Of a DNA stretch of 6,504 nt, positions 1 through 4,908 are shown piece after piece; position 1 is the stretch's first letter; each line of letters begins with the position of its first letter. Source of the DNA: Colimorpha_A sp045591885 (lineage in GTDB: Bacteria; Bacillota; Clostridia; Oscillospirales; CAG-272); assembly GCA_045591885.1 (NCBI GenBank), contig JAZNTT010000016.1, positions 1-6,504 of the forward strand, written 5' to 3'. The position numbers and the translations under genes are program-made. The notes beneath the pieces were generated by a model. That model saw nothing but the letters and a program-made list of their open reading frames with translations, was not told where the DNA came from and searched no databases.

Positions 1-405
1 GAAAAGCATCCGCTTGCAGGCAGAAGCAAGCTATCGCTTTCCGATTTTGCACCATACGTTGAGATAACTCACGGCGACTGTAACGTGCCGTATATAAACG
101 TCGCACAGACCGAAAATCTTTCCCTTAATCTTTCGGGCAAAAAGGTTGTCAATCTTTACAAGGGAACCAGCCCGTTCCTCATGCTTTCGACAATGACCTC
201 ATCGTTCATGTGGGTGTCCCCCATGCCCGAAAGCATACTTTCCCGCTACTGCCTCGTTCAGAAGGAATGCGATGCTCCCGCGCACAAGTATAAGGACGTC
301 ATGATAACCCGCGAGGGAACGAAGCTTTCCGATCTTGACAGGCGCTTTATTGATAAGCTTTACGAGCTTAAGAATAAGGTCGCATTTGGTAGATTGTATA
401 ATTAA
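1..405 (+). CDS. LysR-type transcriptional regulator, C-terminal part (5' end outside window)
   Basis: The reading frame is open from base 1 to the TAA at 403-405 and gives 134 residues beginning EKHPLAGRSKLSLSDF. The HPLA...LSLSDF opening followed by a mixed alpha/beta stretch (VVNLYKGTSPFLMLS, then MWVSPMPESIL) is typical of the second half of the LysR substrate-binding domain (PBP2 fold). The DNA-binding winged helix would be encoded upstream of the window. A GTG at 85 could be mistaken for a start, but the protein-like sequence continues upstream of it, so this is a gene truncated by the window edge. LysR proteins usually act as tetramers that activate a divergent or nearby operon in response to a small molecule; the ligand cannot be told from this part. 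A terminator follows within 20 bp, so the gene ends its transcription unit. Confidence 0.75.
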   Translation, partial: EKHPLAGRSKLSLSDFAPYVEITHGDCNVPYINVAQTENLSLNLSGKKVVNLYKGTSPFLMLSTMTSSFMWVSPMPESILSRYCLVQKECDAPAHKYKDVMITREGTKLSDLDRRFIDKLYELKNKVAFGRLYN

Positions 406-422
406 GCCGATGAATTTTTGTG

Positions 423-462
423 AAAAAAGCAGATACCTAATATTTTGGGTATCTGCTTTTTT
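423..462 (+). terminator. Intrinsic terminator after the LysR gene
   Basis: A perfect 9-bp stem GCAGATACC (429-437) / GGTATCTGC (448-456) encloses a 10-base loop. It is extended by A6 (423-428) pairing with T6 (457-462), so it can serve as a U-tailed terminator on the plus strand and also has an A/T tract suited to the minus strand. It separates the LysR gene from the dehydrogenase unit. Confidence 0.9.
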
Positions 463-581
463 GTATGAACGTATTCCGTCGAAGAATGACAAAAAGGGAA
501 CAATGAGCGTGTTTTGGACTGATGAATGTTAAAATGCTACGGTTACACGAGGCTTTGATTGCAAAGTTATTGTAAATATGT

Positions 582-612
582 AAAATGCAACCAAAATTGC
601 ATGAAAACAATT
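582..612. repeat. Inverted repeat upstream of the dehydrogenase promoter, possible operator
   Basis: ATGCAA (585-590) and TTGCAT (597-602) form an inverted repeat with a 6-bp spacer. An overlapping pair AATTG (595-599) / CAATT (608-612) is also present. The repeat lies about 43 bp upstream of the predicted -35 box, a position more typical of an activator than a repressor. The 9-mer AAAATGCAA (582-590) recurs as part of the inverted repeat in the rex leader (1959-1967), which hints at a shared regulator. The rest of the 463-644 gap shows no coding sequence. The functional role is inferred only. Confidence 0.3.
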
Positions 613-644
613 CGATAAAAAATATCGGTATTCCTGATTTGCTC

Positions 645-673
645 TTGAACTAATATATATTATTTGTTATACT
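645..673 (+). promoter_or_regulatory. Sigma-A promoter of the lactate/malate dehydrogenase gene
   Basis: TTGAAC (645-650), a 17-bp spacer and TATACT (668-673) match the housekeeping sigma-A consensus at 10 of 12 positions. Transcription would start near 680. The ribosome-binding site AAGGGG (696-701) precedes the ATG at 712 by 10 bases. A TTGTTA half-site (664-669) resembles half a Rex operator, but its partner half is absent. Confidence 0.75.
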
Positions 674-711
674 TATAGTGTATTATTGTTTATTTAAGGG
701 GATACGGTTAA

Positions 712-1656
712 ATGGGAAGAAAAGTTACGATAATCGGTGCCGGTTACGTCGGTGCAACAATCGCATATACCTTGGCGGTAAGCGGTAACGCGTCTGAGGT
801 AGTGCTTATCGACATCAACGAGCAAAAAGCGTTTGGTGAAGCGATGGATATAAGACAGGGTGCGCCATTTACTCCTCCGATAAACATATATTCGGGGGAT
901 TATGCCGACGCCGTCGGCTCGGATATAGTCATTATCACCTCAGGTATCGCGCGCCGGCCGGGACAGTCGCGGCTTGACCTTGCACAAACGAATGTAGATA
1001 TAATCAAGAGCATTATTCCCAAAATAACCGCTTCAGCACCGAATGCAGTTTACATAATGGTCAGCAATCCCGTTGACATTCTCACCTACGTTTTCTGCCG
1101 TTGCTCCGGACTTCCCGAGAAGCAGATAATCGGCTCGGGCGCTTTGCTTGATACAGCCCGTTTGCGTTCGCGTCTTGCCGAGACGTTCTCGATCAGCATG
1201 CAGAATGTTCACGCAAGCGTATTCGGAGAGCACGGAGATTCCTCCTTCGTTCCGTGGTCGCTTGCAACAATATCGGGTACGCCCATTGACACCTATGCCC
1301 GTTCAAAAGGACTTCAGGTCGACGGCTCGGGATTTAATCACGTTGAGATCGAGGAGTACGTAAGAAAATCAGGTTCTGCGATAATTACGGCAAAGGGCGC
1401 GACCTATTACGCTATTGCGCTTACCGTCAATCATATTTGCTCATGCGTATTCCGAGGAATAGATACCGCTCTTTCCGTTTCGACGATGATGAACGGCGAG
1501 TACGGAATTAGTGACGTTTGCCTTTCGATCCTTTCGATAGTCGGCAGCGGCGGCGTGAACGGAAAGCTTATTTCTCCGCTTACCGACGAAGAGATAGAAA
1601 AGCTCCGTAACAGCGCAGACAAGCTCAGAAAAGTAATAGATCAGCTCAGAATATAA
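712..1656 (+). CDS. NAD-dependent lactate/malate dehydrogenase family protein (malate-type specificity residue)
   Basis: A complete 314-residue 2-hydroxyacid dehydrogenase of the LDH/MDH superfamily, cytoplasmic and probably tetrameric, interconverting a 2-keto acid and its L-2-hydroxy acid with NADH. Visible landmarks are the Rossmann motif GAGYVGATIAY (9-19), acidic D34 after the second strand (NAD rather than NADP), substrate loop ARRPGQSR (80-87), the VSNPVD strand (117-122), D147-T-A-R150, and the catalytic GEHGD with H174. The general look (RLDLAQTN, GEHGDSSFVPWS) is that of proteins usually annotated L-lactate dehydrogenase. However, the position that discriminates pyruvate from oxaloacetate, Q102 in Bacillus LDH and R81 in E. 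coli MDH, is R81 here with no gap in the alignment. R87 and R150 are conserved. Together with a fumarase remnant directly downstream, this favours malate dehydrogenase, but lactate activity cannot be excluded. The ATG at 712 has an AAGGGG site 10 bases upstream. Confidence 0.88.
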   Translation: MGRKVTIIGAGYVGATIAYTLAVSGNASEVVLIDINEQKAFGEAMDIRQGAPFTPPINIYSGDYADAVGSDIVIITSGIARRPGQSRLDLAQTNVDIIKSIIPKITASAPNAVYIMVSNPVDILTYVFCRCSGLPEKQIIGSGALLDTARLRSRLAETFSISMQNVHASVFGEHGDSSFVPWSLATISGTPIDTYARSKGLQVDGSGFNHVEIEEYVRKSGSAIITAKGATYYAIALTVNHICSCVFRGIDTALSVSTMMNGEYGISDVCLSILSIVGSGGVNGKLISPLTDEEIEKLRNSADKLRKVIDQLRI

Positions 1657-1659
1657 GAG

Positions 1660-1827
1660 GTGGCAAAAACGGAATACCGTATAGAACACGATTCGGCGTG
1701 CGAGGTCAAGGTCCCCGCCGATAAATACTGGGGAGCTCAGACTCAGAGAAGCTTAGAAAACTTCCGCATCGGAGTAGGTAACGAGGTCATGCCCCGCGAG
1801 ATAACTCACGCATTCGGAATTACTTAA
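1660..1827 (+). pseudogene. fumC: Class II fumarase (fumC) 5' remnant
   Basis: Four bases after the dehydrogenase stop, the plus strand encodes YRIEHDSACEVKVPADKYWG followed by AQTQRSLENFRIG and EVMPREITHAFGIT. This is the characteristic N-terminus of class II fumarase, which hydrates fumarate to L-malate. The family is about 460 residues; here TAA (1825-1827) stops the frame after 55 codons, where relatives carry a lysine (HAxGxxKKAA). Only NAA follows before the similarity is lost, and rex starts 180 bases later, so most of the gene is deleted. The likely original start is also damaged. AGAGGTGG (1656-1663) is a good ribosome-binding site for codon 1669-1671, which is ACG where ATG GAA TAC would be expected; a GTG at 1660 overlaps that site. 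The DSMGEV motif of relatives is changed to DSACEV. It was presumably co-transcribed with the dehydrogenase. Confidence 0.85.
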
Positions 1828-1925
1828 AATGCGGCGACGTCTGCCTTTATTTTCGTAACAGCCGTCTCGATAAGCTCCGCGAAAGAGAAGAGGTATAAAA
1901 AGAGAAGCAAATTTCAGCCACCCCA

Positions 1926-1954
1926 TTGACAAAAAGAGAACTATTGTATATAAT
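1926..1954 (+). promoter_or_regulatory. Perfect-consensus sigma-A promoter of rex
   Basis: TTGACA (1926-1931), a 17-bp spacer and TATAAT (1949-1954) match the housekeeping consensus at 12 of 12 positions. The predicted start is near 1961, at the beginning of an inverted repeat (1959-1992). So strong a promoter for a repressor gene suggests that expression is held down by something binding nearby. It lies in the gap left by the fumarase deletion. Confidence 0.9.
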
Positions 1955-1958
1955 ATTA

Positions 1959-1992
1959 AAAATGCAAGATTTAAATGACAAACTTGCATTTT
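1959..1992 (+). promoter_or_regulatory. Inverted repeat in the rex leader (operator or 5' hairpin)
   Basis: AAAATGCAAG (1959-1968) and CTTGCATTTT (1983-1992) are perfect 10-bp inverted arms around a 14-base AT-rich spacer. The repeat begins at the predicted transcription start and ends 4 bases before the GGAGG ribosome-binding site (1997-2001). It could be a repressor operator or a 5' mRNA hairpin. It does not match the usual Rex operator, TTGTTAA-N4-TTAACAA. It shares AAAATGCAA with the repeat upstream of the dehydrogenase promoter. Confidence 0.5.
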
Positions 1993-2006
1993 GAACGGAG
2001 GACAAT

Positions 2007-2639
2007 ATGGGAACGAACCAGCAGGTCTCCCTCAATACGCTTCAGCGTTTGCCGCGTTATCTTAATTATCTGAAATCTCTTGATCCCTGCGATAACGTCT
2101 CGTCAACCGAAATAGCAAAAGCTCTCGGTTTGAATGACGTTCAGGTCCGAAAAGACCTTTCCGCAGTCAGCTCGGGCGGACGTCCGAAGGTCGGATATAA
2201 CGTAAGCGCGCTCGCGGGCGATTTGAAAGAATTTCTCGGTTATAATGCAATTAAAGGCGCAATTATCGTAGGCGCGGGAAATCTCGGAAGGGCGCTGATG
2301 TCATATCGCGGCTTCTCGGAATACGGTCTTAAGATAATCGCCGGCTTCGACAGTAATCCCGCGCTCGTCGGATGCTCTGTCGACGGTAAGGAGATACATT
2401 CCCTTGACTTTCTTCCCGATTTTTGCCGCGAAAACGGAGTGAGGATAGGCGTTATAACGACCCCCGCCATTTGTGCACAGGAGGTCAGCGATCTGCTTGT
2501 ATCTGCGGGAATAAAGGCGATATGGAACTTCGCGCCGGCGCATATATACGTCCCTGACGGAGTCCTCGTTCAAAATGAAAATATGGCTTGTTCTCTATCA
2601 CTTCTATCAAAGCATTTGAATGAAATGCTCGGAGAATGA
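2007..2639 (+). CDS. rex: Redox-sensing transcriptional repressor Rex
   Basis: A 210-residue protein of the usual Rex length. Rex is a cytoplasmic homodimer that represses fermentative and anaerobic NADH-reoxidising genes when the NADH/NAD+ ratio is low and leaves DNA when it binds NADH. The N-terminal winged helix spans about 1-75: LQRLPRYLNYL, then SSTEIAKALGLNDVQVRKDL, with the wing at SSGGRPKVGY. The Rossmann domain spans about 82-200 with GAGNLGRAL (NADH-binding GxGxxG) and the acidic strand end IAGFDSNP. The C-terminal segment IWNFAPAHIYVPDGVLVQNENMA is the domain-swapped dimer region. The start is fixed by GGAGG (1997-2001), five bases from the ATG. The next gene, an aspartate aminotransferase, begins 24 bp after the stop with no terminator between, so the two are co-transcribed. 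The dehydrogenase upstream is a typical Rex target class, although no good Rex operator was found in the window. Confidence 0.95.
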   Translation: MGTNQQVSLNTLQRLPRYLNYLKSLDPCDNVSSTEIAKALGLNDVQVRKDLSAVSSGGRPKVGYNVSALAGDLKEFLGYNAIKGAIIVGAGNLGRALMSYRGFSEYGLKIIAGFDSNPALVGCSVDGKEIHSLDFLPDFCRENGVRIGVITTPAICAQEVSDLLVSAGIKAIWNFAPAHIYVPDGVLVQNENMACSLSLLSKHLNEMLGE

Positions 2640-2663
2640 CAGCATACCCCTAAGGAGAAAATT

Positions 2664-3947
2664 ATGCAGTACTCAAACATGACAAATGAAGAGCTTGAAA
2701 CGCTTCTTTCACAGCTTGAAGCGGAATACCGCGCTTATAAAGCGAAGGATTTGACTCTCAATATGGCAAGAGGAAAGCCGTCAGTGGATCAGCTTGATCT
2801 TTCGATGGGAATGATGGACATTCTGTGTTCTGAAAGCGACCTCACCTGTGAGGACGGAACCGACTGCCGTAACTACGGTGTTCTTGACGGTATAGCCGAG
2901 GCAAAACAGCTTCTCGGTGATATGATGGAGGTTCCTGCCGATAACATAATCATATACGGAAACTCGTCGCTGAACGTAATGTACGACACCGTATCGCGTT
3001 CAATGACGCACGGAGTTCTCGGTTCAACCCCTTGGTGCAAGCTCGATAAGATAAAGTTTCTTTGTCCCGTCCCCGGCTATGACAGACACTTTGCAATTAC
3101 GCAGTATTTCGGAATCGAAATGATAACCGTTCCGATGACAAAGGACGGCCCCGATATGGATATGGTCGAAAGGCTTGTATCGGAGGACGACTCGATAAAG
3201 GGTATCTGGTGCGTTCCGAAGTACTCGAACCCGCAGGGATATTCCTATTCTGATGAGACCGTTCGCCGCTTTGCTCACCTGAAGCCGAAGGCAAAGGATT
3301 TTAGAATCTATTGGGATAACGCATATACGATACATCATCTATATGATGACGATCAGGACTACCTGCTCGAAATTCTCGACGAATGCCGTAAGGCAGGAAA
3401 CCCCGACCTCGTTTATAAGTTCGCTTCAACCTCGAAGATCTCCTTCCCCGGCTCGGGAATCGCCGCTATCGCCGCGTCGCATAATAACCTTGATGACATA
3501 CGCCGTCAGCTTGGCATGCAGACTATAGGACACGATAAGGTGAATCAACTCCGCCACGTGCGCTTCTTCAAAGACATAAACGGAATGAACGAGCACATGC
3601 GCCGTCACGCAGATATTCTCCGCCCTAAGTTTGAAAAGGTTCTTGATATCCTTGAAAACGAGCTTGGCGGTCTCGGCGTTGGCGAATGGACGAAGCCGAA
3701 GGGCGGATATTTCATCTCCTTCGATTCGCTTCCGGGATGTGCGAAGGCTATCGTTGCACGCGCGAAAAAGGCTGGCGTAATAATGACAGGCGCAGGCGCG
3801 ACATATCCCTACGGAATAGATCCGCAGGACAGTAATATCCGTATAGCACCCTCTTATCCGTCGCTTAACGACCTTGAAGCGGCGACAATGATATTCGCTC
3901 TTTCAGTAAAGATCGAGAGCGTGAAAAAGATACTTTCCGAAAAATAA
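2664..3947 (+). CDS. PLP-dependent aspartate aminotransferase (type Ic-like, fold type I)
   Basis: A 427-residue fold-type-I aminotransferase, predicted to interconvert aspartate plus 2-oxoglutarate with oxaloacetate plus glutamate. Key motifs are LNMARGKPS (32-40), the PLP-phosphate loop GNSSLN (99-104), NPQG (189-192), YWDNAY with the PLP-ring aspartate D218, STSKISFPG with the Schiff-base lysine K258, and NIRIAPSYP with the substrate-carboxylate arginine R393. The LTLNMARGKPS opening and the YxFASTSKISFPGSG signature place it in the divergent group typified by actinobacterial and clostridial AspAT (the Pfam Asp_aminotransf type) rather than E. coli AspC; this assignment is from memory of the family. 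AAGGAGA (2652-2658) sits five bases before the ATG. It shares a transcript with rex and ends at a strong terminator. Its oxaloacetate chemistry matches the malate-type dehydrogenase upstream. Confidence 0.88.
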   Translation: MQYSNMTNEELETLLSQLEAEYRAYKAKDLTLNMARGKPSVDQLDLSMGMMDILCSESDLTCEDGTDCRNYGVLDGIAEAKQLLGDMMEVPADNIIIYGNSSLNVMYDTVSRSMTHGVLGSTPWCKLDKIKFLCPVPGYDRHFAITQYFGIEMITVPMTKDGPDMDMVERLVSEDDSIKGIWCVPKYSNPQGYSYSDETVRRFAHLKPKAKDFRIYWDNAYTIHHLYDDDQDYLLEILDECRKAGNPDLVYKFASTSKISFPGSGIAAIAASHNNLDDIRRQLGMQTIGHDKVNQLRHVRFFKDINGMNEHMRRHADILRPKFEKVLDILENELGGLGVGEWTKPKGGYFISFDSLPGCAKAIVARAKKAGVIMTGAGATYPYGIDPQDSNIRIAPSYPSLNDLEAATMIFALSVKIESVKKILSEK

Positions 3948-3951
3948 TGAT

Positions 3952-3986
3952 AAACACCTCAAAGAAGAAGCTTTGAGGTGTTTTTT
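3952..3986 (+). terminator. Intrinsic terminator of the rex-aminotransferase operon
   Basis: CACCTCAAAG (3955-3964) and CTTTGAGGTG (3971-3980) form a perfect 10-bp stem with a 6-base loop. T6 (3981-3986) follows directly and A3 precedes. It lies eight bases after the aminotransferase stop codon. Confidence 0.95.
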
Positions 3987-4175
3987 ATTGCAAACGAAAA
4001 TGGCACCATAGCGGCGGCGTTCAAAATAGGTTAACCGTTGAAAAGAAGTAAAATAGGATATCAGCAAAACAAATAACGTGGCAAAGCGTTAAAACGTTCC
4101 CGTAGGGTGACATGTGTGTCAAGAGTAACATTGAAACAATTTATGTAATGACATGGTTATTGAAACCGTTTTCTA
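3987..4175. other. Non-coding stretch upstream of the structured-RNA promoter
   Basis: No open frame with a ribosome-binding site is seen on either strand. Small sequence features are present: AAAATAGG occurs twice (4023-4030, 4050-4057), GGTTAACC is a perfect palindrome (4029-4036), TGACA/TGTCA form an inverted repeat with a 4-bp spacer (4108-4121), and GACATG recurs at 4109-4114 and 4150-4155. The last two could be regulator sites for the promoter at 4176, about 55-100 bp upstream of its start. None is a recognised site. Confidence 0.4.
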
Positions 4176-4204
4176 TTGACAAACTTCCTTCACCGTGATA
4201 AAAT
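4176..4204 (+). promoter_or_regulatory. Strong extended -10 sigma-A promoter for the structured RNA
   Basis: TTGACA (4176-4181), a 17-bp spacer and TAAAAT (4199-4204), with TGA directly before the -10 box (extended -10), make a near-consensus promoter. The expected start, about seven bases after the -10 box, is 4211. That is exactly the first base (G) of the long inverted repeat, so the transcript would begin with its own outer stem. Confidence 0.85.
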
Positions 4205-4210
4205 GATAAT

Positions 4211-4370
4211 GCCAAACAAATTTAAATAGTAGAATTAAGGTATCTTTTTCTTTATGGGATAAATATACCCTTTTTTCGCCATAATAATTTTTGTGGAATT
4301 TGGTAAAAGCGTAAACTCCATTTAAATTATTATGGTAGAGATACCCTAATTCTATTTAAATTTGTTTGGC
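4211..4370. repeat. Long nested inverted repeat
   Basis: At the DNA level, the outer arms 4211-4245 and 4339-4370 match as reverse complements apart from a 3-base insertion and one mismatch. The inner arms 4279-4290 and 4324-4335 match perfectly. The only major asymmetry is a 33-base segment in the left arm (4246-4278) that has almost no counterpart on the right. The flanks (GATAAT before, GACAAT after) are similar but not an exact target-site duplication, so a mobile origin is possible but not shown. Confidence 0.9.
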
Positions 4371-4393
4371 GACAATCGGAGTTTGCGTTTTTC

Positions 4394-4425
4394 GGAGCGT
4401 TGACTGCGGTTGACGCTCTTTTTAT
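4394..4425 (+). terminator. Intrinsic terminator with UNCG tetraloop, between structured RNA and lipoprotein gene
   Basis: GGAGCGTTGAC (4394-4404) pairs with GTTGACGCTCT (4409-4419), including some G-U pairs, around the tetraloop TGCG (4405-4408). C(UGCG)G is a member of the very stable UNCG class. A T-rich run (4419-4423, then A and T3) follows. It ends 24 bases before the lipoprotein start. No separate promoter is evident after it, so downstream genes may depend on read-through. Confidence 0.75.
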
Positions 4426-4448
4426 TTATATTATTTGGAGGAATAAAA

Positions 4449-4628
4449 ATGATACGCTTTTTATCTTTGATTCTCGTTATCTCGGCGGTGACTTCCTGCG
4501 GGATGATGGCTTCGTCTTGCGGGGACGATTCTGACGGAGGGGAGTGTCAAATCTGTGGAAGACATACCAACTGGACCTATACAGGCGGCGGCTATCTCTG
4601 TTACAGCTGTGACAAAAAATATAATTAA
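4449..4628 (+). CDS. Small putative lipoprotein with CxxC/CxxC zinc-ribbon-like tail
   Basis: A 59-residue protein that I do not recognise as a named family. The N-terminus MIRFLSLILVISAVTSC is a short lipoprotein signal: R3, a hydrophobic core 4-14 and lipobox VTSC with C17 as the likely lipidated residue. A second cysteine, C24, lies in a low-complexity acidic linker. After it, C33-x2-C36 and C51-x2-C54 are spaced by 14 residues containing GRHTNWTYTGGGYLC, the layout of a small treble-clef or zinc-ribbon metal site. The mature protein would therefore be a roughly 43-residue metal-binding domain tethered outside the membrane. GGAGG (4437-4441), seven bases from the ATG, fixes the start; a TTG 39 bases upstream is in frame but has no such site. 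It lies 24 bases after the terminator of the structured RNA and 17 bases before another CxxC protein gene, probably one operon. Confidence 0.75.
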   Translation: MIRFLSLILVISAVTSCGMMASSCGDDSDGGECQICGRHTNWTYTGGGYLCYSCDKKYN

Positions 4629-4645
4629 AACTTAGGAGGTAAGAT

Positions 4646-4852
4646 ATGTCGGCACCTTTAAGCTGTCCAATGTGCGGAGAAAGATACAAGTGGATAAAAG
4701 TTGATACACAAAAGAAAGGCTTCAGCGTGGGCAAAGCTGCGGTTGGCGGGTTGCTGTTGGGCCCCATCGGGCTGGTCGGCGGAGCATTAGGTAAGAAAAA
4801 AGTATACTATTGCTGTGGCAAATGCGGATTTGAGCACGAGTACAAAGCGTAA
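4646..4852 (+). CDS. Small zinc-ribbon protein with glycine-rich hydrophobic insert
   Basis: A 68-residue protein. C7-P-M-C10 near the N-terminus and C57-x2-C60 near the C-terminus (plus an adjacent C56) form a split zinc ribbon. Between them, 25-49 (GFSVGKAAVGGLLLGPIGLV and onward) is a glycine-zipper-like hydrophobic stretch closed by KKK (50-52). This could insert in or associate with a membrane, or form a tight helical hairpin. Similar short proteins with a zinc ribbon split by a GKAAxGG...GxxGKKK stretch occur in Firmicutes and their phages, without assigned function as far as I know. AGGAGGT (4634-4640), five bases before the ATG, is an excellent ribosome-binding site. It follows the lipoprotein gene by 17 bases and is ended by a terminator, so the two small metal-binding proteins are probably co-expressed. 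Confidence 0.8.
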   Translation: MSAPLSCPMCGERYKWIKVDTQKKGFSVGKAAVGGLLLGPIGLVGGALGKKKVYYCCGKCGFEHEYKA

Positions 4853-4870
4853 TTTAAATACATATCAACC

Positions 4871-4901
4871 AAAAAGAACTGCATACAAGCAGTTCTTTTT
4901 T
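4871..4901. terminator. Bidirectional terminator between convergent genes
   Basis: AAAAAGAACTGC (4871-4882) and GCAGTTCTTTTT (4889-4900) form a perfect 12-bp stem with a 6-base loop. It ends in a T run on the plus strand, and the A5 gives a T5 run on the minus strand. It lies between the zinc-ribbon gene (plus) and the ImmA/IrrE gene (minus) and can terminate both. Confidence 0.92.
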
Positions 4902-4908
4902 GATCTAT

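Larger units (their letters stand above)
4211..4425 (+). ncRNA. Putative structured ncRNA or leader RNA, about 215 nt, family not recognised
   Basis: This is bounded by a strong promoter (predicted start 4211) and an intrinsic terminator (4394-4425), and no ORF with a ribosome-binding site lies inside. The 5' end pairs with 4339-4370. There are 19 contiguous pairs (4211-4229 with 4352-4370), a 3-base UAG bulge, five pairs, one A-C mismatch, and seven more pairs ending 4245/4339. A strongly asymmetric internal loop (4246-4278, U-rich, against 4336-4338) leads to a 12-bp inner stem (4279-4290 with 4324-4335). The apical region can form a small hairpin (4294-4302 with 4312-4320). Alternatively, 4310-4319 can form a 10-bp pseudoknot with 4378-4387. 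The precise alignment of promoter, stem start and terminator argues for a functional RNA. It may act alone or as an attenuating leader for the small-protein genes from 4449. A MITE or a 6S-like RNA is an alternative. Confidence 0.65.

Noticed and set aside
199..492. Minus-strand 97-codon frame opposite the LysR gene
   Set aside because: Antisense to a clear coding region and running through the terminator; no ribosome-binding site and no family resemblance.
664..681. TTGTTA half-site overlapping the dehydrogenase -10 region as a Rex operator
   Set aside because: The expected partner half TTAACAA is absent (TTATAGTGT instead), and the half-site overlaps ordinary promoter sequence.
1033..1689. 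Several 60-80 codon minus-strand frames opposite the dehydrogenase
   Set aside because: All are antisense shadows of a well-conserved gene and lack ribosome-binding sites.
1824..1880. Minus-strand frame ending in AELIETAVTKIKADVAAF, which looks protein-like
   Set aside because: The frame is interrupted by a stop about 30 codons upstream, has no start with a ribosome-binding site, and matches nothing I recognise. It could be an inverted gene fragment but is too short to support.
4211..4370. The structured RNA as 6S RNA
   Set aside because: The overall rod shape and length are suggestive, but the internal loop is 33 bases against 3 and the stems are very AU-rich, unlike the usual central bubble. 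It is kept only as an alternative.
4205..4376. The long inverted repeat as a MITE or insertion-sequence remnant
   Set aside because: No exact target-site duplication (GATAAT versus GACAAT), no transposase, and the promoter, start and terminator fit an RNA gene better. A single-copy check elsewhere in the genome would be needed to exclude it fully.
4410..4448. Longer lipoprotein start at TTG 4410
   Set aside because: The extension lies inside the terminator hairpin and upstream of the GGAGG site, and would spoil the lipoprotein signal peptide.
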